A stretch of DNA of 8,336 bases from Balneola sp. (lineage in GTDB: Bacteria > Bacteroidota > Rhodothermia > Balneolales > Balneolaceae): NCBI GenBank assembly GCA_002730655.1, contig PCAT01000069.1, forward strand, positions 1-8,336. The letters run 5' to 3'. The notes under the pieces are model-generated. The model was not told where the DNA came from. It made no database searches and saw only the letters and a list, made by a program, of their open reading frames with translations. Below are positions 1 through 6,731 of the stretch, in pieces. Position 1 is the first letter of the stretch; the number at the start of each line of letters is the position of its first letter. A program made the position numbers and the translations under genes.

Positions 1-1
1 C

Positions 2-3000
2 AAAATATTTCAAAGGAAGAAGCTATATGGATTCGATGGTGAAAGTCACCATAACTTTTGTGTAGTCAAGTTCAAATCCTTGAGGGCGATGAATCAGGCC
101 AAAAACCTTTGGTATGAAACAGTGCGTGGAGTAAAACGTCTAAAACCTAAAGGATATCTCTTCGAACCTACGCAAACAATGCTTAAACTTTATGAGGCCA
201 ATATTCCACCAATGCTTCGTTACTTTCACATTCAAGAAGTGAGTCCTTCTGGATGGATAGCCATACCTCTTAGTAAAGCCCGCAGACATAGACAGAAGAC
301 CACTTCATGCGACTTTGAGTTTACCATAAGTCACAATAAGGTGATACCGCTGCCCAATAAAGAAACTCTAGTGCCTTACAAGATTTGCTCATTTGATATT
401 GAAGCCTCTAGTTCACACGGAGATTTCCCTCTTCCAAAAAAGAACTACAAGAAACTAGCTACAGAGATAGTGGATGGCTGTCTGGAGAAAAAGAGGAGTA
501 AGGGCAACGTAATTGATAAGCAGCATCTAAAAGACGTGGTTGCCTCAGTATTCACAGAGAAACCATTAGATGACATAAGTAGAGTATACACCAAACGACA
601 AACACAACCCACAGACATAGCTAGAAGAGTGGAGGTTTGGATTCAGTCAACCACGAATATTAGTGACGAGGACGAGGAGGATAAAATAGGTTCGATGTTT
701 CAGTTCGATGATCCAGTTGAAGGAGATGGAAGCGATGAAAACGAAAATCATTCATCTTACCGTGGAAAGAAAAGGAAGACCATCAATCAAACAGATGATA
801 TGTTTGACCTGCTATCCAACTGTGATTCATATGATCGCGATGAGCTAGTTGGAGAAGTAACTAGATCGATGAGTCAATGCTTTCCTCCGCTTGAAGGAGA
901 TAAAACCACATTCATTGGATCAACATTTCTGCGATATGGTGACAAAGTTCCTTATTTAAACAGGTGCGACGTGTTAGATACATGTGACCATCTCCCACAA
1001 GTAGAAAACAGTCAAATTGTTTGTCATTCAACAGAAAAGGATTTGTTGCTTGCTTGGTCAAAATTAATAACTGAGGAAGACCCGGATATTATTATTGGCT
1101 ACAACATCTTTGGTTTTGATCATCAATTCTTGTTTGTAAGGTCGCAAGAGCTAGATTGTGTAGATTCGTTTCTTAGGATGTCACGAAACATAGAAGAGAA
1201 GTGCTATACCAAAGATTATAGGTCAGGGAAAATCAAGATAGAAGAAAGTTCAGTCATCCTAGCAAGTGGTCAACACGATCTAAGGTACATTAATATGACG
1301 GGCAGGCTTCAGATTGATCTTTACAACTACTTCCGGCGTGACTACAATCTAACTTCATATAAGCTCGACTATGCAGCAAGTCATTTTATAGGAGATGGGA
1401 TCAAGAGAATTGAACACATGGATGGCAACACAGTAATTCACACAAAAAATATGGTTGGACTAGAGGTGGGTGCATGGATCAGTTTGGAAGAAATTGCACA
1501 TTCTTCAGACGCTTATCAGAATGGAAAGAAAATGCAAGTGATCGACATAGATTTGGCCAATAAGACTTTTACAATATCCGGTATTGAGAAACCAAATATG
1601 GAAAAGAAAGTTAGATGGGGTCTTGCTAAAGACGATGTATCCCCTCAAGACATATTCCGTATGACTAATGAAGGACCGTCATCGAGAGCGGTCATCGCAA
1701 AATATTGTATTCAGGATTGCAACTTAGTTCATCATTTACTCCGTAAGATAGATGTGATTACTGGTTACGTGGAGATGGCAAAACTGTGTTCAGTGCCAAT
1801 GTCGTTCTTAGTCCTTAGAGGACAGGGTATAAAAATCACTAGTTATGTGGCTAAGAAGTGCAGAGAGAAAGGAACACTGATTCCAGTGATTGAAAAAACG
1901 ATGAGCAATGAAGGCTACGAAGGTGCCATTGTTTTGGAACCAAAAGCTGGACTCTATACCGATAATCCCGTGGCGTGTGTTGACTACAGTTCTCTTTATC
2001 CATCATCGATGATCAGTGAGAACATGTCACACGATAGCAAAGTGTGGACTAAGGAGTATGACTTGAATGGTAACATGATAAAAGAAACTGGCGAAAAGAA
2101 TGAAACTGGAGGATACAAGTATGATAACTTGCCAAATTACAAGTATGTTGACGTAGAATACGACACTTACAAATACATAAGAAAGACAGCGAAGTCGGCT
2201 GCTATTAAAACATTAGTTGGAAGGAAAACATGCAGATTCGCTCAGTTTCCAATCGGTAAAGCAGTAATGCCTTCCATTCTCGAGGAGCTGTTAGCTGCTA
2301 GAAAAGCAACAAGAAAGATGATTCCACAACACGATGATGAGTTTATGAAAAATGTACTAGACAAAAGACAGCTTAGTATCAAAGTAACGGCAAACTCTCT
2401 TTATGGCCAGACAGGAGCGAAAACATCTTCCTTTTACGAGGTTGATGTGGCTGCATCAACGACTGCTACAGGTAGGAAACTGTTAAAATATGCTCAGAGA
2501 CTTATAGAGGAAGTGTACGGAAATACTGAAGTAGATGTTGAAGGGTATGGCAGGGTACGAACCAAAGCTGAATACATTTACGGTGATACGGACAGTGTAT
2601 TCTTTACATTCAACCTAGAAGAGCTAGATGGAACTCGTATAACCGGACAGAAGGCGCTAGAGATGACTATAATACTTGCTCAGCAAGCTGGAGAGCTGGC
2701 TACACAATCGTTGAAAAAGCCGCACGATCTAGAATATGAGAAAACATTCCTACCCTTCTGTTTGTTGAGTAAAAAGAGATATGTGGGGATGTTGTATGAA
2801 ACCGATCCAAAAGTATGCTACAGAAAGGAAATGGGAATTGTGCTCAAGCGAAGAGATAACGCTCCTATAGTGAAAGATGTGTATGGGGGTATAATCGACA
2901 TCTTAATGAAAGACAAAGATGTTGATAAAGCAGTTAGATTTCTAAAAGACTCGCTGCAATTGCTGGTCGAAGGCAAGTGTAACATGGATAAACTAATTAT

Positions 3001-3499
3001 TACTAAATCATTGAGAGGCTACTATAAGAATCCCTTACAAATAGCACATAAGGTATTGGCGGACAGAATGGGCAGTAGGGACCCTGGTAATAAACCAGCA
3101 TCGGGTGACAGAATCCCATTTGCCTATATACAAAAAACAGGCGCAGGTTTAAAACAGGGAGATAAGATTGAGCATCCTGAGTTTATCCGGTCTAACAATT
3201 TGCAGCTAGATTATTCGTTCTACATAACAAATCAAATTATGAAACCAGTTCAACAAGTATTTGCATTGGTTCTTGATAAACTAGATGGGTTTACAAAGAG
3301 GAAAAGAATGATGATTGAAGGTAAGCTAGAGACATTAAATGACACTCTTTCTAGAGAGGAGTATCGCAAAAAAGAGATGGACATAAAGTCTAAAGAAGTA
3401 AAGTCTTTGTTATTCGACGAGTTCATTCAACAAGCTGAACACAAAAGAGAACATGACACAGGGACTAGGCAAACTACACTATCGAGATTCTTTGGATGA
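2..3499 (+). CDS. polB: Family B DNA polymerase, Imitervirales type, 5'-truncated by window edge
   Basis: Replicative DNA polymerase with 3'-5' proofreading exonuclease. The frame is open back to base 2, and the translated 26 codons before the TTG at 80 read like polymerase N-terminus (KLYGFDGESHHNF), so the true start is upstream; 1165 residues are visible. Numbering from base 2: Exo I FDIEAS (D132, E134), Exo II IIGYNIFGFD (D373), Exo III YCIQDC (Y568, D572), motif A DYSSLYPSSM (661-670), motif B KVTANSLYG (794-802), motif C YGDTDS (860-865). All catalytic residues are present. Exo I-II and Exo II-III are much further apart than in cellular Pol delta: an acidic, Lys-rich insert lies near 200-275 and a second block near 440-540. 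The segment LAKDDVSPQDIFRMTNEGP is, from memory, typical of Imitervirales. The tail ends QTTLSRFFG, a PCNA-interacting motif. No intein interrupts motifs A-C. The last 21 bp overlap the antisense neighbour gene. Confidence 0.97.
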   Translation, partial: KIFQRKKLYGFDGESHHNFCVVKFKSLRAMNQAKNLWYETVRGVKRLKPKGYLFEPTQTMLKLYEANIPPMLRYFHIQEVSPSGWIAIPLSKARRHRQKTTSCDFEFTISHNKVIPLPNKETLVPYKICSFDIEASSSHGDFPLPKKNYKKLATEIVDGCLEKKRSKGNVIDKQHLKDVVASVFTEKPLDDISRVYTKRQTQPTDIARRVEVWIQSTTNISDEDEEDKIGSMFQFDDPVEGDGSDENENHSSYRGKKRKTINQTDDMFDLLSNCDSYDRDELVGEVTRSMSQCFPPLEGDKTTFIGSTFLRYGDKVPYLNRCDVLDTCDHLPQVENSQIVCHSTEKDLLLAWSKLITEEDPDIIIGYNIFGFDHQFLFVRSQELDCVDSFLRMSRNIEEKCYTKDYRSGKIKIEESSVILASGQHDLRYINMTGRLQIDLYNYFRRDYNLTSYKLDYAASHFIGDGIKRIEHMDGNTVIHTKNMVGLEVGAWISLEEIAHSSDAYQNGKKMQVIDIDLANKTFTISGIEKPNMEKKVRWGLAKDDVSPQDIFRMTNEGPSSRAVIAKYCIQDCNLVHHLLRKIDVITGYVEMAKLCSVPMSFLVLRGQGIKITSYVAKKCREKGTLIPVIEKTMSNEGYEGAIVLEPKAGLYTDNPVACVDYSSLYPSSMISENMSHDSKVWTKEYDLNGNMIKETGEKNETGGYKYDNLPNYKYVDVEYDTYKYIRKTAKSAAIKTLVGRKTCRFAQFPIGKAVMPSILEELLAARKATRKMIPQHDDEFMKNVLDKRQLSIKVTANSLYGQTGAKTSSFYEVDVAASTTATGRKLLKYAQRLIEEVYGNTEVDVEGYGRVRTKAEYIYGDTDSVFFTFNLEELDGTRITGQKALEMTIILAQQAGELATQSLKKPHDLEYEKTFLPFCLLSKKRYVGMLYETDPKVCYRKEMGIVLKRRDNAPIVKDVYGGIIDILMKDKDVDKAVRFLKDSLQLLVEGKCNMDKLIITKSLRGYYKNPLQIAHKVLADRMGSRDPGNKPASGDRIPFAYIQKTGAGLKQGDKIEHPEFIRSNNLQLDYSFYITNQIMKPVQQVFALVLDKLDGFTKRKRMMIEGKLETLNDTLSREEYRKKEMDIKSKEVKSLLFDEFIQQAEHKREHDTGTRQTTLSRFFG
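3470..3493 (+). other. PCNA-interacting (PIP box) motif at the polymerase C-terminus
   Basis: The polymerase ends with QTTLSRFF followed by one glycine and the stop. This matches the PIP-box consensus Q-x-x-(L/I/M)-x-x-(F/Y)-(F/Y) exactly. PIP boxes at extreme C-termini tether polymerases and other replication proteins to the sliding clamp. NCLDVs encode their own PCNA-like clamps, so a viral clamp is the likely partner, though none is in this window. The motif follows a charged, probably helical stretch (about 1100-1150), as expected for an exposed tail. Confidence 0.75.
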
Positions 3500-3871
3500 A
3501 GGTGAATCTGGTTCGGTTTCTGAGTCTTCAATAACCCTTTTTCTATTTTCTCTACGTCTAGGTGATGCTATCATAACACCACTAAACCATGCGCCCAATA
3601 AAACCCACATCGACCTTATAGATACTGTTCCTTCGTTTACAGCCCAAAGCAAAGCTGTGCAGTGTGGGGTAGACACTAGAAATGGAGATAGTACTAGCCC
3701 TTGAACAGTATTAGGAACACAAAGCTCGGCATAAAGTCTAGCTGCAGCAAAATGTATAAAAATCCACAGAACATATACGTAGGCTAGAGGAGCCAAAGAA
3801 GATCGAACGCGTGCCAATTTTCGACCAACCAGACTCCTCCATCTATCATATTTGGTTTGACATCCATACAT
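3479..3871 (-). CDS. Small multi-pass membrane protein, uncharacterised
   Basis: This 130-residue protein has about three hydrophobic segments: residues 26-46 (LAPLAYVYVLWIFIHFAAAR), 57-78 (containing LSPFLVSTPHC) and 86-103 (SMWVLLGAWFSGVMIA). The N-terminus is basic. A strongly charged tail follows (PRRRENRKR, then an acidic and Ser-rich end), probably facing the cytoplasm or virion interior. The RLYAELC ... SPFLVSTPHC ... MWVLLG pattern resembles short hydrophobic proteins I recall from algal giant viruses, but I cannot name a family. The ATG at 3871 is the only sensible start; it lies 25 bp downstream of the RING-like gene on the same strand. The 3' end overlaps the polymerase gene by 21 bp, with the stop inside the codons for the polymerase PIP box. 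Function is unknown; a role in viral membrane or virion assembly is only inference. Confidence 0.8.
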   Translation of the reverse strand: MYGCQTKYDRWRSLVGRKLARVRSSLAPLAYVYVLWIFIHFAAARLYAELCVPNTVQGLVLSPFLVSTPHCTALLWAVNEGTVSIRSMWVLLGAWFSGVMIASPRRRENRKRVIEDSETEPDSPSSKESR

Positions 3872-3896
3872 ATATTACCGGCCGATTTTCATATTT

Positions 3897-4691
3897 CTAC
3901 TGAACATCCTCGTTATTGTCAAGCTGGTTTTCTCTATCGCTTATATTGGACCCAGCCTCCCTAAGCGATGACAAAAATGAGTATGAAATGCTAAGTGGAG
4001 AACCATTACTACTAAATGAAAGGTCGGATAACAGTCTTGAGGTTAGGTCAGAAGCTACTGCTTCGCTTAAATGATGAATAACCTCATCACGATTAGATGC
4101 AGTAAAAACAGAGTGAATCGGAGAAGAATGAGAAGTCAGAGGACGGGTTTGCTGATTATCATTGGTTTCTTCAGAAGAATGCTCGGATACATGATCTCTA
4201 ATGTCAAACCTACACAAAGGGCAGTGTGTGTCTCGCTCGAACCAGGTACGCAATGCAGCTGGCCTAAAGTTATGGTGACAGTGACTTATCTGAATGATAA
4301 TATCGTTAGGTCCAAATGCCTCTTGTGTAATCGGACAAACACTATTTGTAGGATCAGTCAATTCCCTAAATAATAAAACTTGGGTCGCCTCCACGATCTG
4401 GTTTTCTGTAGGTCTTACTGAAACTGGGCTTAGAGATGGTGTAAAGCTCCATGTTGTTCGGACAGGGGGAGGAACTGGACGAGAAGGAGGAGTTGGTAAG
4501 GACGGATGAAATCTGTGCATGGCACTTACGTGATTGAAGGTACGATTTATAAGAGCATTAACTCGTCTATCTTGTTCAGTTGTGATAGATACAATATTAG
4601 AGAGAAGAGTTTGTGTGTGTCGTGAGTAATCAAGATATTCTCTAACGACCGTTAGAATATCAGAAGAGTCGGATGGTATTGAAGTAGACAT
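3897..4691 (-). CDS. RING-like (single-zinc variant) protein, probable E3 ligase
   Basis: Protein of 264 residues. The N-terminus (about 8-60) is probably helical or coiled (VVREYLDYSRHTQTLL). A Pro-rich linker follows (62-80). The RING-like core is at 119-160: CPITQEAF, then HCHHNF, then WFERDTHCPLCRFDIR. Of the eight canonical ligands, C119 (1), C138 (3), H140 (4), C157 (7) and C160 (8) are present. Ligand 2 is T122, 5 is R143 and 6 is A146. Only the second zinc site is therefore complete, as in SP-RING (SUMO ligase) domains; CPIT is also an SP-RING-like opening. The region from 166 on is Ser-rich and low in complexity. The likely role is transferring ubiquitin or a related modifier to host or viral proteins; the substrate is unknown. 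The start ATG at 4691 has a TCTA box in AT-rich sequence 10 nt upstream, like a late promoter of the CroV type. The gene is divergent from the ubiquitin protease gene. Confidence 0.85.
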   Translation of the reverse strand: MSTSIPSDSSDILTVVREYLDYSRHTQTLLSNIVSITTEQDRRVNALINRTFNHVSAMHRFHPSLPTPPSRPVPPPVRTTWSFTPSLSPVSVRPTENQIVEATQVLLFRELTDPTNSVCPITQEAFGPNDIIIQISHCHHNFRPAALRTWFERDTHCPLCRFDIRDHVSEHSSEETNDNQQTRPLTSHSSPIHSVFTASNRDEVIHHLSEAVASDLTSRLLSDLSFSSNGSPLSISYSFLSSLREAGSNISDRENQLDNNEDVQ

Positions 4692-4729
4692 AATATAAAA
4701 GTAGATAAAATTGGTAGTATTAATACATT
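4692..4729. promoter_or_regulatory. Bidirectional promoter region between RING-like and USP genes
   Basis: Only 38 bp separate the two divergent start codons, so both promoters must overlap here or extend into the opposing gene. On the minus strand TCTA (plus-strand TAGA 4702-4705) is flanked by AT-rich sequence and ends 10 nt before the RING-like ATG, matching the late promoter described for Cafeteria roenbergensis virus. On the plus strand there is a TATAAAAG (4694-4701) and an AAAATTGG (4707-4714), one base from the mimivirus early element AAAATTGA but closer to the ATG than usual. The assignment of early and late is inference. Confidence 0.5.
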
Positions 4730-5749
4730 ATGGAATCTGTTGGAAATGGTTTGACTGGTTTAGCCAATGTAGGAAATACGTGTTATCTCAATTCAGTACT
4801 ACAAGTTCTGTCACACACGATTCCTTTGACCAATTTATTAGAGGATGAAAGTCTAAGCCGGAAAATGAAGAAAAACAATGGAGCAATGTTGATCGAGGAA
4901 TGGAACAAGTTGAGAGAGTTGATGTGGAGCGAAGATTGTACAATAGCCCCATGGGGTTTTGTGAAAGCGGTGCAAAGTGTGTGTAGATCAGATGGCAATC
5001 GAGAGTTTTCTTCTTTCGGACAATGTGACGTATCAGAGTTTTGGCAGTTCCTAATAGACAAGTTTCATAAGGGACTATCGAGAAGTGTAGTCATGTCTGT
5101 AAAGGGAAAACCTAAGAACTCTAGGGATATACTAGCCTCCAAGTGCTATGAAATGATGAAAACCATGTATGAGAAAGAGTACTCAGAGATAGTTTCGATA
5201 TTCATTGGCATATCTGTATCTAGGATATGTGATACAGATGGTCGACCAATCTCCGTTTCTCCTGAGCCTTTCTCGTCGATACAGCTTCCTATCATATTTA
5301 GAAAAAACGTCAATGAAATCGATATGCTAGATTGCTTAGCAGAATATTGTAAAAAAGAAAGACTTGATGGCGAAAATGCTTACTACGATGAAAAGCAGGA
5401 TAGAAAGATAAGTGCAGACAGAGACTTTGTATTCTGGAGCTTACCTTCTATATTAATTATCCATTTGAAGCGTTTTAGCAATTCTTTGAGCAAGTTGCAT
5501 CAAAGAATTAGGTTTCCGGTGGAGGAGCTGGACATGACACCTTTCGTGGTTGGATACAGAAGGAACGATTTCAAATACGAATTATATGGAGTGTGTAACC
5601 ACGGCGGATCGGTACATGGGGGTCACTATCATGCGGATGTAAAAACAGAGAAAGGGTGGTACAACTTTAACGATACAGAGTTGAAAAAGTGTAGCAACAT
5701 AAGCGGTGTTTCTGCAAGTGCATATACACTTTTCTATCGTAAAAAATAA
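4730..5749 (+). CDS. Ubiquitin-specific protease (USP/UCH, peptidase C19 family)
   Basis: Thiol protease that removes ubiquitin from proteins. It is a compact catalytic core of 339 residues with almost no extension. The Cys box is GLANVGNTCYLNS with nucleophile C18. The His box is VHGGHYHADV with H299, followed by WYNFNDTEL, where N314 is the likely third catalytic residue (USP2 also uses Asn there). LPSILIIHLKRFS (about 237-249) is the usual core motif before the His box. The paired CxxC knuckles of many cellular USPs are not visible: around SVSRICDTDG only one Cys remains, so the zinc fingers are probably lost. The C-terminus AYTLFYRKK matches the family ending. The gene is head-to-head with the RING-like gene and 2 bp before the Link-domain gene. 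Likely substrates are host ubiquitin conjugates, to counter degradation or remodel signalling (inference). Related proteases occur in other giant viruses. Confidence 0.95.
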   Translation: MESVGNGLTGLANVGNTCYLNSVLQVLSHTIPLTNLLEDESLSRKMKKNNGAMLIEEWNKLRELMWSEDCTIAPWGFVKAVQSVCRSDGNREFSSFGQCDVSEFWQFLIDKFHKGLSRSVVMSVKGKPKNSRDILASKCYEMMKTMYEKEYSEIVSIFIGISVSRICDTDGRPISVSPEPFSSIQLPIIFRKNVNEIDMLDCLAEYCKKERLDGENAYYDEKQDRKISADRDFVFWSLPSILIIHLKRFSNSLSKLHQRIRFPVEELDMTPFVVGYRRNDFKYELYGVCNHGGSVHGGHYHADVKTEKGWYNFNDTELKKCSNISGVSASAYTLFYRKK

Positions 5750-5751
5750 TC

Positions 5752-6672
5752 ATGTATTATATACTGTTCATGGAGTTCAATTATCAATCATTAACTGGAA
5801 TACCTTCATCCGGATACGATTTGGCATCTAAAGTAGGTTCTAATCCCATAGTACTGGGGATACTTATTATGGTAATTGTAGTCTATTACATTCTATTTGC
5901 GTCATTAGGTGGAAATGCTGAAGCAAGTGTGCAACCTAGTGGAGGTTTGGGAGGACTTGAGATAGTATTGTGGGGTTTATTTGTAGTATTAATTCTAACA
6001 AATGGCATGCAATACTTTTTCAACGTAAATGTATCTGCCACTTTAAAAGACTTGTTCTCTAGGCAGCCCGAGATAGATGTTAAGGTTGTTAAACCGATTG
6101 ACAGCGGATCATCCCTTCCCAGTGATGGTAGTAATACCACTGGTAATGCCGAAGAAAGCAGTCTGCCACTATCTCCATCAAGTGACGCTGCTCAGTTAGG
6201 AGGAGGACAACAGGTGTTTCACGTCGCTGACAATTTATACACTTATCAGGACGCTGAGGCTATTTGTAAGGCAATGAATAGTGAGTTAGCGACATATGAT
6301 CAAATAGAGAGTGCTTATAAGAATGGTGCTGAGTGGTGCAGCTATGGATGGTCAAAGGACCAGATGGCATACTTCCCAACTCAGAAGTCTACCTTTGAGA
6401 AGTTACAGTTGATCGATGGTCATGAGCATGATTGCGGGCGACCTGGAATCAATGGAGGCTACATTGCTAATCCAAATGTAAGATTTGGAGTGAATTGCTA
6501 TGGTATGAAGCCGGGACCAACCAGTGCTGAGAAGAGCTTAATGGAAAACTCAACCATATATCCCAAAACCGCAGAAGACCTGAAGAATGAGAAACGTGTC
6601 CAATATTGGAAAAATAAGCTATCCACACTTGAGCTGTCTCCGTTTAATAAAAATAGCTGGAATGCTATCTAG
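5752..6672 (+). CDS. Two-pass membrane protein with C-terminal Link domain
   Basis: Protein of 306 residues. There are two transmembrane helices, about 32-53 (IVLGILIMVIVVYYILFASL) and 69-90 (EIVLWGLFVVLILTNGMQYF). A Ser/Gly-rich linker (about 115-152) leads to a Link-type domain at about 155-253. The domain shows the typical pattern YTYQDAEAICKAMNSELATY, WCSYGWSKDQMAYFPTQ, CGRPGINGG and FGVNCYG. Its four cysteines C172, C196, C228 and C249 fit the two Link disulfides (C172-C249, C196-C228). In animals this fold binds hyaluronan; related domains occur in NCLDV proteins. Here it could sit on the virion surface and bind glycans (inference). The ATG at 5752 is 2 bp after the protease stop, and a TCTA (5733-5736) in AT-rich sequence lies 15 nt upstream. 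The in-frame ATG at 5770 (MEFNYQS) is an equally credible start that removes the odd MYYILF leader. Confidence 0.85.
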   Translation: MYYILFMEFNYQSLTGIPSSGYDLASKVGSNPIVLGILIMVIVVYYILFASLGGNAEASVQPSGGLGGLEIVLWGLFVVLILTNGMQYFFNVNVSATLKDLFSRQPEIDVKVVKPIDSGSSLPSDGSNTTGNAEESSLPLSPSSDAAQLGGGQQVFHVADNLYTYQDAEAICKAMNSELATYDQIESAYKNGAEWCSYGWSKDQMAYFPTQKSTFEKLQLIDGHEHDCGRPGINGGYIANPNVRFGVNCYGMKPGPTSAEKSLMENSTIYPKTAEDLKNEKRVQYWKNKLSTLELSPFNKNSWNAI

Positions 6673-6695
6673 AATATTGGTATCAAAATGAGAAT

Positions 6696-6720
6696 CTATA
6701 AGACAAATTATGTCTTATGG
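6696..6720. terminator. Hairpin between convergent genes, likely transcript 3'-end signal
   Basis: ATAAGACA (6698-6705) and TGTCTTAT (6711-6718) form a perfect 8-bp stem with a 5-base loop AATTA. A T-G wobble and a C-G pair extend it to 10 bp (6696-6720). It begins 23 bp after the Link-gene stop and ends 11 bp before the stop of the minus-strand gene at 6732. Being a near-palindrome it would fold in both transcripts. Mimivirus mRNAs are known to be cleaved and polyadenylated at such hairpins. Confidence 0.7.
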
Positions 6721-6731
6721 ATTAAGATTAA

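Noticed and set aside
3485..3509. Possible hairpin AGATTC ... GAATCT at the polymerase 3' end
   Set aside because: Only 6 bp of stem with a 13-base loop and no extension either way; too weak to call a 3'-end signal.
3453..3704. Plus-strand frame of 83 codons
   Set aside because: It is antisense to the small membrane protein gene and overlaps the polymerase end in another frame; composition is not protein-like and no motif is visible.
3872..3896. CGGCCG palindrome between the RING-like and membrane-protein genes
   Set aside because: It is a 6-bp self-complementary site without a loop and does not form a stable hairpin; more likely chance.
4071..4509. Two plus-strand frames opposite the RING-like gene
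   Set aside because: They mirror the RING-like coding strand, which has a clear zinc-binding core; the frames show no domain.
4783..5061. Minus-strand frame of 92 codons inside the protease gene
   Set aside because: It is antisense to the USP Cys-box region, which is strongly supported as coding on the plus strand.
5886..6140. Minus-strand frame of 84 codons inside the Link gene
   Set aside because: It is antisense to the second membrane helix and the linker; no motif or start context supports it.
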